Below, in pieces: positions 1 to 9,030 of a DNA stretch of 64,000 nucleotides. The stretch lies in NCBI GenBank assembly GCA_016124945.1, contig WGMT01000088.1, positions 28,105 to 92,104 on the forward strand. Direction: 5' to 3'. The DNA is from a bacterium. GTDB lineage: Bacteria; Chloroflexota; Anaerolineae; Caldilineales; Caldilineaceae. Under the pieces are notes generated by a model. The model worked only from the letters and a program-made list of their open reading frames with translations, did not search any database and had not been told where the DNA came from. The translations under genes were made by a program, and so were the position numbers. The stretch's first letter is position 1. Every line of letters begins with the position of its first letter.

Positions 1-744
1 GTGGTCGTCACCGGCACAGACGAGGCAGTCATCACCCACGAGGCCGAGGCCATCGCCCGCCACTATTGGGACGCGCGCGATGACTTTCAGTTCGGTACAC
101 CTGTGGGCACAGCCGATTGGTGCATTGAAGAGGCCGTGGCGCTGCCTGGCAACAGCGTGGTGATCAGCGACTCGGGCGACAACCCCACTGCGGGCGGCGT
201 CGGCGACGTGCCCTACTTCCTGGGGCGGCTACTGGCCCACTCTGGCTTCGCCAGCGGGGATCTGGTCGCCATCTACGCCAGTATCCCAGACCGGGTGGCC
301 GTGGAAGCCTGTTACGCCGCGGGTGAGGGCGGTGAAGTGGAGGTCTGCCTGGGCGGCAAAATGGATCCGGTAAACGGCGAGTCGCTATCGGTGCGCGGCA
401 CAGTGGAAACCCTCTACCGCAACGATCCCATTGGCGGCGATATTGCCGTCTTGCGTGTAGGTGGGGTGCGGGTTATCGTGACGTCCCGGCGCAAACCCCA
501 TCACTATCTCAGCGACTTCACCCAACTGGGGCTGGATCCCAAAGAGTACAAGGTCATCGCTGTGAAGATCGGCTACCTCGTCCCCGACCTGCGCCAGATG
601 GCGCGCCACGCCCTCCTGGCCCTCACGCCTGGCGCTGTGAATCAGGACATTCCAAGCCTTCCCTACCAGCGTGTTGTGCGCCCGATCTATCCGCTGGATA
701 CGGAGTTTGGGGAAGCAGCGCTGCGTGCGGTGAGGTTTGGGTAG
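1..744 (+). CDS. M81 family metallopeptidase (MlrC-like), 3' part
   Basis: The open frame runs in from the left edge, so the true start lies outside the window; the GTG at position 1 is probably internal. About 247 residues are visible. The motif SDSGDNPTAGG followed by GD and an LGGK motif about 60 residues later is the pattern I associate with the C-terminal domain of the microcystinase-C-like M81 family, zinc enzymes that act on peptides or related amides. Full-length members are about 490-500 residues, so roughly the C-terminal half is here. It ends well before the regulator relic and has no visible link to it. The substrate cannot be told from sequence. Confidence 0.8.
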   Translation: MVVTGTDEAVITHEAEAIARHYWDARDDFQFGTPVGTADWCIEEAVALPGNSVVISDSGDNPTAGGVGDVPYFLGRLLAHSGFASGDLVAIYASIPDRVAVEACYAAGEGGEVEVCLGGKMDPVNGESLSVRGTVETLYRNDPIGGDIAVLRVGGVRVIVTSRRKPHHYLSDFTQLGLDPKEYKVIAVKIGYLVPDLRQMARHALLALTPGAVNQDIPSLPYQRVVRPIYPLDTEFGEAALRAVRFG

Positions 745-838
745 GGATTGGGAGATTGACCTTGCGGTTCGTGTGATCAAGTAAGCCCTATACCGTTTTC
801 CCCAGAGACACCCAAAGACTCAGACAAAGGATAGCGTT

Positions 839-2356
839 TTGGCTGCCCTTCACGTCTAGTTGTTCGGTAACTTTGTCCTTAAGAACGTTGACCAGTCCGT
901 CTTCGTCAAGAGCGCTCGCCAGCAGTCGTTGGTCGCTTTCCTGGCGCTGCATGCCGGTACGCCCCATTCCCGCCAATCCCTGGCCTTCCTCTTCTGGCCG
1001 GATTCCAGTGAGGAACAGGCGCACACCAGCCTCCGCAATCTGCTCTTCCAATTGCGCCGCGATCTGCCAGAGATCGAGTGTCTGCTTTGCTTCGGCACAA
1101 GGGCTGTCGAGTGGTGTAGCGAGGCGGGAGTTACCGTGGACGTGGCAGCTTTCAGGCGTGCTTTAGATCGGGCCAAGGAAGCTGGCGACGATGAACACAG
1201 AATCCAGGCGGCGCTGGAAGAGGCCGTTGCCTGCGACACGAATGACTTGTTGCCTGCCCTCTACGACGAATGGATCTTGAGTGAGCGGGAACGGCTGCGC
1301 CAGCTCTATGTACAGGCGCTGGATCGGCTGATTGTTCTTCAGGAAAGCCGCCGCGCCTATGATAAGGCGGTAGTGTATGCTAAACAACTGTTAGCGCACG
1401 ATCCCCTACACGAGGCGACTTACCGCCGGCTCATGCGTCTCCACGCCCTCAATCACGAGCGCAGCGCTGCCCTGCGCACCTATGTCACCTGTGCCGAAGT
1501 GCTCCAGCGTGAGTTAGGCGTGACGCCCGACATGGAAACGGACGAACTCTATCACCGATTGTTGCGTGAACAGGAGATTGATGAAGTGGCAGCAAACGCT
1601 GTCGGGATCTCCTTTCCTCAATCGGTGGCTGTCACACCATTGGTGGGCCGGCAGTTCGCCTGGCAGCAGATGATGGAGAGCTGGCAACGCGTCGGCCGAG
1701 GAGAGCCACACCTGCTGCTCATCTCGGGAGAGGCAGGGATCGGCAAGACACGACTGGTGGAGGAATTGGTACAGGACAACACGTCAGGGCATCGCCACCA
1801 CTATCGCCCGCTGTTACCCCGTTGAAGAGAGTCTTAGCTACAGTCCTATCGTTACGTGGCTGCGTTCGGATCCACTCCAACGTGTGCTGCCGGATCTGGA
1901 GGAGATCTGGCAGACTGAACTCACCCGACTCCTGCCGGAACTGCACCTGCGCCGATCCAACCTTCCACAAGCAGAGCCGCTAACCCAGGGGTGGCAACTG
2001 CAGCGACTCTTTGAGGCCGTGGCACGGGTGACGATGATGGCCCGGCAACCCCTGCTGCTGGTGCTCGACGATCTACAGTGGTGCGATGCAGAGACGCTGG
2101 CGTGGCTCCACTATCTGTTGCGGAGTTGCGGCCCGGCGCGTCTGCTTCTGGTGGCAACGCTACGCATTGAGGAGATCCAGGCTGTACACGCGCTGGTAGA
2201 TTGGCAACAGTCGCTGCAACGCATGGGGATGCTGAGCGAGATTCCGCTGGGTCCCCTGAACCGGGCAGAAACGTCGCAACTGGCGGCCTTCGTCGCCGGG
2301 AAACCGCTGGATACAGCGACGAACGACCGCCTCTTTGCACAGAGCGAGAGAACCAC
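839..2356 (+). pseudogene. Decayed BTAD/SARP-type transcriptional regulator with AAA ATPase
   Basis: Relic of a large regulator: winged-helix plus bacterial transcriptional activation domain (TPR-like, about the first 240 codons), then an AAA/NB-ARC-like ATPase with Walker A GEAGIGKT and, further on, a Walker B-like LLLVLDDLQW. Three lesions are visible. A TAG at 857-859 interrupts the N-terminal strand (LAALHV, stop, LFGNF), where relatives carry an aromatic residue. The frame shifts by one between about 1775 and 1800: translation continues from the third frame as ARCYPVEESLSYSP, a typical family sequence. The gene stops near 2356, after the ATPase, where the convergent transporter gene begins; relatives usually continue for several hundred residues. 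No function is expected. The lesions could in part be sequencing errors, but three together favour real decay. Confidence 0.8.
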
Positions 2357-2364
2357 TAAGACGG

Positions 2365-3387
2365 TTACAGCTCCACGCCGCGCAGTGTCAGGCTCTCGGC
2401 GAAGTGACAGGCGCTAAACCGTCCTGGCTCTACTTCGCGCAGGGACGGGGAATCGGTACGGCAGCGCTCCTGTACGTAGGGGCAACGTGGGTGGAAATAG
2501 CAGCCGCTCGGCGGGTTGGAAGGATCAGGAATTTCACCCTGGAGGACGATGCGGCTGGAATGTTGGGTGGGATCAGGCTTGGGCACGGCGGAAATCAATG
2601 CTTCGGTATATGGGTGCAAAGGACGCTTGTACAGCGCGCCTGTCTCTGCCACTTCCACCAGTTTGCCCACGTACATCACCGCCACCCGGTCGGCCACATA
2701 TTCCACCACACTCAGATCGTGCGAGATGAAGAGATAGGTCAGGTTCAGGTCGCGCTGCAAACCACGCATGAGCTTGAGAATCTGCGCCCGCACCGACACA
2801 TCCAACGCCGAGACGGCTTCATCGGCGATGACGACGCGCGGGTCAAAGACAATGGCGCGGGCAATGCCGATGCGCTGGCGCTGTCCACCGCTGAAGGCGT
2901 GGGGGTAGCGACGCATGTATTCTGGCCGCAACCCAACCCGTTCCAGCGTCTGCGCCACGCGCTCTTCAAGTTCTTTGCCTGTGGCAAGGTTGTTGATACG
3001 CAACGGTTCACCCACAATATCGAGCACCGTCATGCGCGGGTTGAGCGACGAAAAGGGATCCTGGAACATCATACGGATCTCACGTCGATAAGGGCGGAGT
3101 CCGCCTTTGTCCAACGTCGCCAGATCAACGGTGCGGTTGTCGGCTGTGCGGTAGAGGACTTCGCCGGCTGTGGGTTGTTGGGCGCGCACAATACAGCGAC
3201 CTAGCGTCGTTTTGCCTGATCCGCTCTCTCCGACTAACCCCAACGTTTCGCCTGCCTTCACCGTGAAGCTGACGTCGTCTACAGCACGTACATGGCCCAC
3301 CACCCGCGCCAGAAATCCCTTGTGGATGGGGAAGAATTTTTTCACATTTTTGACGGTGAGGATGTTTTCGTCGTTTGGTAGAGGCAT
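2365..3387 (-). CDS. Oligopeptide/dipeptide-type ABC transporter ATP-binding protein (OppF/DppF-like)
   Basis: Cytoplasmic ATPase of a type I importer, 340 residues. Visible motifs are Walker A GESGSGKTT, signature SGGQRQRIGIAR, Walker B VVIADEAVSALDVS, the H-loop SHDLSVVEY, and the C-terminal oligopeptide/nickel-type tail with Cys-containing YFHPRCPYVQERC. The ATG at 3387 is preceded by AGGGAA at good distance and gives the usual family N-terminus. An alternative ATG at 3419 overlaps the stop of the upstream ATPase gene (TAATGA) and would add 11 residues through translational coupling. It is the last gene of the operon running leftward from 13266, and it converges with the dead regulator gene. 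Despite the peptide-family name, the operon's two glycosidases suggest the cargo may be an oligosaccharide. Confidence 0.9.
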   Translation of the reverse strand: MPLPNDENILTVKNVKKFFPIHKGFLARVVGHVRAVDDVSFTVKAGETLGLVGESGSGKTTLGRCIVRAQQPTAGEVLYRTADNRTVDLATLDKGGLRPYRREIRMMFQDPFSSLNPRMTVLDIVGEPLRINNLATGKELEERVAQTLERVGLRPEYMRRYPHAFSGGQRQRIGIARAIVFDPRVVIADEAVSALDVSVRAQILKLMRGLQRDLNLTYLFISHDLSVVEYVADRVAVMYVGKLVEVAETGALYKRPLHPYTEALISAVPKPDPTQHSSRIVLQGEIPDPSNPPSGCYFHPRCPYVQERCRTDSPSLREVEPGRFSACHFAESLTLRGVEL

Positions 3388-3419
3388 TGTGAGTTCCCTG
3401 AATGTGCGGATGCGGCTCA

Positions 3420-4436
3420 TTACTCGATATACAGGTGACAGCGCACCGCCCGCCCATCCGGCATTTCTACCGACGTGAGCGGCTTGACATCGCACACACC
3501 GGGGATCATGTCTGGGCAGCGTGGGTGAAAAGGGCAGCCGCTTGGGCGGTTATACGGATCGGGGACCATGCCCTCGATGGGTTCCAGTTCCCAACTTTTG
3601 CCATGCCCCAGGCGCGGAATCGAACGCAAGAGGGCACGGGTATAGGGATGCAAGGGATCTTTAAAAATGGAGATCACATCGGCCCTTTCCATCACCTCGC
3701 CCAAGTACATCACCACGACCTCATTGCAACTCTCTGCCACTACACCCAGATCATGGGTGATCAACATCACCGCCATACCCATTTCCTGTTGTAACTCGCG
3801 TATCAATTCCATGATCTGCGCCTGCGTGGTGACATCCAGCGCGGTGGTCGGCTCGTCGGCAATGAGCAGCCGCGGGTTGCAGACCAACGCCATTGCGATC
3901 ATGGCGCGCTGGCGCATCCCCCCCGAAAGCTCGAAGGGATAAGCATCGACGCGCTGTTCGGGGCGGGCAATGCCCACACGCCGCAGCATGTCAATGGCCA
4001 GTTGACGCGCCTCGTGCTTGTTGACGTCCTGGTGCAGCAAAATCGCTTCCATGATCTGAAAGCCCACGGTGTGCATCATGCTCAAAGACGTCATCGGCTC
4101 CTGATAGATCATGGCGATCTCTTTGCCGCGCACCGAGCGAATCTTCTTGCCGCGCGGGTCCAGCGCAGTCAGCTCGATGATCTCACCTTGTCCACTTGCC
4201 GTGGTGGCCGCCAGGTTCAACGTGACACGACCACCCACAATTTTGCCCGGGCGGGCCACAGCCTGTAACAGGGCATAGGCCATCACACTCTTGCCCGAAC
4301 CACTCTCGCCCACAATGCCCAGCGTTGTGCCCGGCTTAATCGCAAACGAGACGCCTTCCACGGCTTTCACAATCCCCTCACGCGTAGGGAAATGCACACG
4401 TAAATCTTCAACTTGCAGAAGGACTCGATCTTGCAT
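3420..4436 (-). CDS. Oligopeptide/dipeptide-type ABC transporter ATP-binding protein (OppD/DppD-like)
   Basis: Second ATPase of the importer, 338 residues. Walker A GESGSGKSV, signature LSGGMRQRAMIA, Walker B LLIADEPTTALDVT, H-loop ITHDLGVVAE and the C-terminal zinc-cluster-like tail (HPRCPDM...GVCD) are all present. The ATG at 4436 yields MQDRVLLQVEDL, the standard N-terminus; an upstream TTG (4460) would add 8 residues without better spacing. It lies 32 bp before the OppF-like gene and should form a heterodimer with it. Upstream, an inverted heptamer array separates it from the permease gene. Confidence 0.9.
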   Translation of the reverse strand: MQDRVLLQVEDLRVHFPTREGIVKAVEGVSFAIKPGTTLGIVGESGSGKSVMAYALLQAVARPGKIVGGRVTLNLAATTASGQGEIIELTALDPRGKKIRSVRGKEIAMIYQEPMTSLSMMHTVGFQIMEAILLHQDVNKHEARQLAIDMLRRVGIARPEQRVDAYPFELSGGMRQRAMIAMALVCNPRLLIADEPTTALDVTTQAQIMELIRELQQEMGMAVMLITHDLGVVAESCNEVVVMYLGEVMERADVISIFKDPLHPYTRALLRSIPRLGHGKSWELEPIEGMVPDPYNRPSGCPFHPRCPDMIPGVCDVKPLTSVEMPDGRAVRCHLYIE

Positions 4437-4497
4437 GTGCGATCTTTCTGAGAGTGTCAAGAGTTGGATGTGTCTGAGAAATGGTTTCGAGTCTGGG

Positions 4498-4594
4498 CGT
4501 GATGCGTAATTCGTAATTCGTAGACAAAGCCACCTGCCAATTGGCGACCAATTTCGTAGACAAATTACGCATCACGCATCACGCATTACGCATA
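4498..4594. repeat. Inverted heptamer array, copy 1 (GCGTRAT units)
   Basis: Two arms of tandem 7-bp units of the type GCGTAAT/GCGTGAT face each other across a spacer that contains CCAATTGGCGACCAA. The right arm, read on the minus strand, is four clean heptamers. It overlaps the stop codon of the permease gene ending at 4586, so the array supplies that stop. Transcribed leftward, it would fold into a long stem between permease and ATPase genes. Copy 2 at 6772-6877 shares both the heptamer and part of the spacer. Confidence 0.75.
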
Positions 4595-5743
4595 CGGATC
4601 CGCCGCGTCACGCAACCCATCGCCGAGGAAATTCAACGCCAGCACGGTGACCACCACCGCCACGGCAGGCCACATCTGCCAGGGCGCTTGCAAGACGGTG
4701 CGCACACTCTGCGCCTCACGCAGCAGTGTGCCCCAACTGACCAGTGGCGCCTGCAACCCCAACCCCAGGAAGGACAACGACGTCTCCGACAAGATCATGG
4801 CTGGAATCGCCAGCGTGGTGGAGGCGATGATATGGCTCATAAAGGACGGCACCATGTAGCGCGTAATGATGCGTAGATCGCTGGCGCCATCCAACTCCGC
4901 CGCGGTGACAAACTCTTCATTGCGCAACGCCAGGAATCGTCCACGCACGACGCGCGCCAGCCCTGTCCACCCAATCAGCGAGAGAATCACGGTGATGCCA
5001 AAGTAGATGCGCAGCGGCGGCCAGTTGGCAGGCAGCGCCGCCGCCAGCCCCATCCACAGCGGAATGGTGGGGATCGAACGCAGGAATTCGATGACACGCT
5101 GGATGATGTTGTCTACAACACCGCCGTAGTAGCCCGACATGCCCCCCAACAGGATGCCCAGGATCAAGCTCAAGGTGACCCCCACCAGCCCAATCGACAT
5201 GGAGATGCGTGTGCCGTAAATCAGGCGGGTGAGCATATCGCGCCCGAGACGATCGGCGCCCAGCAAGTACATGGGTTGGCCGTCCACTTTAGGGCCGATG
5301 AAATGACGCGTCATGGGGATGAGATTCCACAGCTTATACGGGTCACCCTCGACAAAGAAGCCCAGCTCCACCTTTTCTTCTGGGTTGACGACAAAGGTGC
5401 GCCGTCCTGCTGCGGCATCGACCACAGAACTGTAGCCGTAGACGTGGGGCGAAATCCGAAAGCCGCCGTCGCTGGTATCGAACAGGTGCAACTGCTGCGG
5501 CGGCGCATAAAGATACTGCGCATTCACCTCGTCCGGTGCGAAGGGGGCCAGGAATTCGGCAAAGAGCGCCACCATATAGATCAAAATGACAAAGACGCCG
5601 CTGGCAACAGCGACTTTGTGTTCCCGAAAACGCCACCAAACCAGTTGCCATTGAGGAGCGACAAACGCCCGCGACTCGGTTTCCTGGTCGGCGCGTTTGC
5701 CCTTGGGCGGGCCGAGCGGTTCGTTGAGGGTTGTGGTTGACAC
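4586..5743 (-). CDS. ABC transporter permease (OppC/DppC-like)
   Basis: Integral membrane subunit of the importer, 385 residues. After a charged cytoplasmic N-terminus there is a first membrane segment (VASGVFVILIYMVALFAEF), a long extracytoplasmic region of about 130 residues, then the five-helix permease core with the EAA loop around ELDGASDLRIITRYMVP. The GTG at 5743 is preceded by TAGGAGACC and gives MSTTTLNEP. The periplasmic/external loop is longer than in typical DppC (about 280-300 residues), which may reflect a different binding-protein interface. It follows the OppB-like gene by 12 bp. Confidence 0.9.
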   Translation of the reverse strand: MSTTTLNEPLGPPKGKRADQETESRAFVAPQWQLVWWRFREHKVAVASGVFVILIYMVALFAEFLAPFAPDEVNAQYLYAPPQQLHLFDTSDGGFRISPHVYGYSSVVDAAAGRRTFVVNPEEKVELGFFVEGDPYKLWNLIPMTRHFIGPKVDGQPMYLLGADRLGRDMLTRLIYGTRISMSIGLVGVTLSLILGILLGGMSGYYGGVVDNIIQRVIEFLRSIPTIPLWMGLAAALPANWPPLRIYFGITVILSLIGWTGLARVVRGRFLALRNEEFVTAAELDGASDLRIITRYMVPSFMSHIIASTTLAIPAMILSETSLSFLGLGLQAPLVSWGTLLREAQSVRTVLQAPWQMWPAVAVVVTVLALNFLGDGLRDAADPYA

Positions 5744-5755
5744 GGAATCGGTCTC

Positions 5756-6748
5756 CTATCCGGTACGTTCAAGTCGGATGCGCGGATCTAGCCAGGCCAA
5801 GAGGATGTCGGAAACCAGCGTACCGATGACGGTGAGCACGCTCAGGATCAAGATCATCGAGCCGGCCAAATACATGTCCTGCGAAACGAGGGCCTGTAAC
5901 ATCAACGGGCCGGTCAGCGGCAAGCTCAGCACCACGGCCACAATCGTGGAGCCGGAGACTAGTTGCGGCAGTGTCCACCCCAGTGTGCTAACGAAGGGGT
6001 TGAGCGCCACGCGCACAGGATAGCGCATGAGCAGCACAAATTCGCTCTGTCCTTTGAGGCGGGCGGTGGTGACATAAGGCTTGTGCAGTTCATCAAGCAG
6101 GTTGGCTCGCATCACGCGGATCAGGCTGGCTGTGCCGCTCAACCCCAATACGATCACCGGGATCCAGATGTGGCCCAACAAGTCGCGGATCTTCTCCCAT
6201 CCCCATGCCGCCTCTTGCATGCCCGGCGAAAAGAGACCGCCCACGCTCATGTCAAACTGCGAAAAGGCGACCACCAGCAGGATCAGCGCAAGGAGAAAGT
6301 TGGGCACCGCCAGGCCGATAAAGCCGATCAGGGTGAAGAGATAGTCGGGCAGTGAATAGGGGCGCACCGCCGAGTAAATGCCAATCGGGAAGGCGACGAT
6401 CCAGGTGAAGACCAGTGTCACCAGCGAAATCGCCACCGTCAGCCACACCCGATCCCAGATCAGGCTCGACACCGAGACACGCCAGGTGAATGACTGGCCG
6501 AAGTTGCCCTGAACCACCCCCGAAATCCACTTGAAATACTGTACGTAGACCGGTTCACCCAGGCCATACGTATTGCGTAACGACTCGATGGTGGCCTGAT
6601 CGATCTCCTCACCGCGCGCCGTAATCGCCGCCACATAACTGGTGAGGAAATCCCCCGGCGGCAATTGAATAATCAGAAAACTGATCACCGAAATCACAAA
6701 GACAGTCGGGATCATCAGAAGTAGACGGTAGGCGATGTAACGTAACAT
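5756..6748 (-). CDS. ABC transporter permease (OppB/DppB-like)
   Basis: Partner permease, 330 residues, normal family length. It has the N-terminal helix MLRYIAYRLLLMIPTVFVI, the family motif YGLGEPVYVQYFKW, and the EAA loop near TTARLKGQSEFVLLMRYPVR, followed by GSTIVAVVLSLP. ATG at 6748 is preceded by AGGAGCGAT. It is in the same transcription unit as the following OppC-like gene. Between it and the upstream glycosidase lies a second inverted heptamer array, which may set the ratio of enzyme to transporter expression. Confidence 0.9.
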   Translation of the reverse strand: MLRYIAYRLLLMIPTVFVISVISFLIIQLPPGDFLTSYVAAITARGEEIDQATIESLRNTYGLGEPVYVQYFKWISGVVQGNFGQSFTWRVSVSSLIWDRVWLTVAISLVTLVFTWIVAFPIGIYSAVRPYSLPDYLFTLIGFIGLAVPNFLLALILLVVAFSQFDMSVGGLFSPGMQEAAWGWEKIRDLLGHIWIPVIVLGLSGTASLIRVMRANLLDELHKPYVTTARLKGQSEFVLLMRYPVRVALNPFVSTLGWTLPQLVSGSTIVAVVLSLPLTGPLMLQALVSQDMYLAGSMILILSVLTVIGTLVSDILLAWLDPRIRLERTG

Positions 6749-6771
6749 AGATCGCTCCTAGCAGGGAGGCG

Positions 6772-6877
6772 TAATGCGTGATACGTGATTCGTAATGGGT
6801 TAACAGAGTTGGTCGCCAATTGGACACCAGTCAAGTAGACGTATCACGCATCACGTATCATGCATCACGTATCACGC
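6772..6877. repeat. Inverted heptamer array, copy 2 (GCGTRAT units)
   Basis: The left arm is GCGTAAT, GCGTGAT, ACGTGAT, TCGTAAT in tandem. The right arm carries six related units in reverse orientation (ACGTATC, ACGCATC and so on). The spacer contains TTGGTCGCCAATTGG, nearly the reverse complement of the spacer in copy 1. The right end overlaps the TGA stop of the glycosidase gene at 6872. It is probably a hairpin-forming interspersed repeat inserted at an operon junction. Confidence 0.75.
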
Positions 6878-9016
6878 CCAATCAATCGCAACAACTTCAT
6901 GTTCCAACACAGAGGGGACACGCACCGTCAACGCGTTGCCGGAACGTGTGACTTCCGCATCGATGCCGGCACGCAACAGGTGGACACGCTTCACCTGCCG
7001 TTCAGGCGGGATCAGCACGCGGACAATTTGCTCGCCCACAGGGATCAACTCGCGCAGCGGCCCCTTCATCATCATGGGGTTGGTCAGGTTGACCAGATGC
7101 ACCGTCATCGACGTTTTCTGCTCCCACGCCGTCACATCAAGGATGCCGGGGCCGGTGACAGTCACGGGGCGTTCTTCGTTGGTGGCCCAATCGACAGCGT
7201 TGGTCAGCAGCCTGCCATGATCGACACAGAGCACTTCCCAGAACGAGCGGTCAATGTCCCACGGGAAGTAGACAACCCGTCCTTCGCCGAATTGACGGAC
7301 GTAGACCTGGGCGATGTCGGTCTGGTTGACGCGCGGCCACACCATTTCCATGGGCAAATCGGGGTAAGACGGGATCAACGTCAGCGGCGCGTAGGGGTGG
7401 GCGACGGTGGTTTCGACCTTCACCCGATTGATGCCGTTGATGATGCGCCCAGCCTGCTCCAATCCGGCAACCAACGGGTGGAAGAGACGCGTTGTCGGGT
7501 CGCGCTCGATGGAGAGGTAGGAATTCTGCATCGGTCCTTCGTAGCCGCCGGCAAAGGATGCGCCAAAGAGATCGGCCAGCCCGAAATCCTGGCGACACTC
7601 GCCCCACTCATCGTAAAGCGACGTCTCGTGGGTGGCGATCAGGCTGCCACCGTTGTGGACAAAGGCGCGCAGTTGTTGGCACTGTTCGTCGGAAAGGGCC
7701 GCGATATTGGGCAGGATCAGCGTCTTGAAGGGGGCCAGGTGTTCGGCGTCGAGCAGGCCATCGTGCACCATCTCGAAGGGGATGCGCGCCTCCACCAGCG
7801 CATGGTAGTAGCCCTGCGCATGGTCCTCGACGCGTTCGTGGGCGCGATCACCGCCGTAGTAATTCCAGGTCTGCTGCGAATAGACCATGGCCACACGGGC
7901 AATGGGGGCTTCGTTGCGCAGGTAGGGCTCCCACTGATAGTAGAGGGTGTACATGTCGGCCACGGGCTTAAGCCAGCGCGGATCGTAGATCACGCCGCCG
8001 AACTTGGTAAACCAGGGGCGTAGCCCATTGGCGACGCCGTCGGCCACAAAGAGACGGATCTCCTCCGCGCTCTGGATCGAGTCTTTCCAGCGGTAGCGTT
8101 CTTCGACACCCATGCTGAAGATGCCACCAATGGGTTTGCGGCCCAACGTGGAGCGGTATTCCTTGCCGTTTTTGCCGTTGGCCCAACTCGGTTGCAGCCC
8201 GCGACGGGCCTGCCGGTCGGCAAAGAGGATCTCGGTCTTAGCGCCGATGCGCTTCATGTCGAGCCGCCCCGTGGCGCCGCCCGAATTGGGGATATAGCGC
8301 GCATGGGGCTGGATGGCGCGGATCTCCTTGTCCCACACATCCCACAGATCAAAGAGACGATCCTGCCACCAGGCGATGTAGGCTTTGGCCGCCGGATCTT
8401 GGGTGCCGTCGGCGCGGCTGCGCGCACGTGATTGCACACGCACCTCGCCGCCTTCCGGCAGATCATAACCGGTGGCGTCTTTGAAGTTGCGGCGACAGTG
8501 TTCGCAATAGCAGATACCATGACCGGCCCAACGGTTGGCGAAGATGCCATCCACCGGGTAGAGGGTCATGATCTCACGGTGGATCTCGGTCATGTACTCA
8601 AAGTTGTACGGTCCTAACGCGCAGGTGACCCACAGATCGGGGTCGGCCCAGTGGGGCACAGGCTTGCCTTCGGCGTCCACCATGATCCATTCGGGGTGGG
8701 CCTCAAAGGCGTCCTGGTGCACGGCGTGGGGATCGGTGCGGGCGATGACGTGCATGCCCAGTTTGCGGCATCCTTCGTAGAGTTCGCCGAAGGCGTCGCG
8801 ATCCCCCAACCACGGGCTGCGAAAGTGAAAGGGAATCTGCGTTGGATAGTAGCAGACACAGCCACCTGCGCTCAGGCAGGCTGCGTCACAGTGGGCCTGC
8901 TTGAAGTAATCCAGCCAGAAATCCACGTCATATTGTGCCGGATCAGTTTCGGTCAAGGTCAGTTGTGCCCAGCGCATGGGCTTGTCGAACCAGCCGCTGC
9001 TTGCGGACGGGGTCAT
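6872..9016 (-). CDS. Glycosidase-like protein with beta-galactosidase trimerisation-type domain
   Basis: A 714-residue protein. The N-terminal half looks like a TIM barrel of the GHL6/alpha-amylase-like group (SAGGCVCYYPTQIPFH, HVIARTDPHAV, DGIFANRWAGHGICYCEHC). The middle (about 400-610) resembles a glutamine-amidotransferase-like trimerisation domain (FKTLILPNIAALSDEQ, FVHNGGSLIATHETSLYDE). A beta-rich C-terminal part follows. This layout is seen in GH42-related proteins. I cannot assign catalytic residues or substrate. ATG at 9016 follows AAAGGAGCC. It lies 14 bp after the GH42 gene, so the pair is co-translated and probably acts on the same sugar. No signal peptide is seen, which implies cytoplasmic action on imported saccharides. 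Confidence 0.75.
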   Translation of the reverse strand: MTPSASSGWFDKPMRWAQLTLTETDPAQYDVDFWLDYFKQAHCDAACLSAGGCVCYYPTQIPFHFRSPWLGDRDAFGELYEGCRKLGMHVIARTDPHAVHQDAFEAHPEWIMVDAEGKPVPHWADPDLWVTCALGPYNFEYMTEIHREIMTLYPVDGIFANRWAGHGICYCEHCRRNFKDATGYDLPEGGEVRVQSRARSRADGTQDPAAKAYIAWWQDRLFDLWDVWDKEIRAIQPHARYIPNSGGATGRLDMKRIGAKTEILFADRQARRGLQPSWANGKNGKEYRSTLGRKPIGGIFSMGVEERYRWKDSIQSAEEIRLFVADGVANGLRPWFTKFGGVIYDPRWLKPVADMYTLYYQWEPYLRNEAPIARVAMVYSQQTWNYYGGDRAHERVEDHAQGYYHALVEARIPFEMVHDGLLDAEHLAPFKTLILPNIAALSDEQCQQLRAFVHNGGSLIATHETSLYDEWGECRQDFGLADLFGASFAGGYEGPMQNSYLSIERDPTTRLFHPLVAGLEQAGRIINGINRVKVETTVAHPYAPLTLIPSYPDLPMEMVWPRVNQTDIAQVYVRQFGEGRVVYFPWDIDRSFWEVLCVDHGRLLTNAVDWATNEERPVTVTGPGILDVTAWEQKTSMTVHLVNLTNPMMMKGPLRELIPVGEQIVRVLIPPERQVKRVHLLRAGIDAEVTRSGNALTVRVPSVLEHEVVAIDWA

Positions 9017-9030
9017 CGGGGTTGGCTCCT

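Noticed and set aside
6860..8023. A 387-codon plus-strand open frame over the glycosidase-like gene
   Set aside because: Asp/His/Val-rich shadow translation with no domain; the minus-strand gene has a ribosome site and family similarity.
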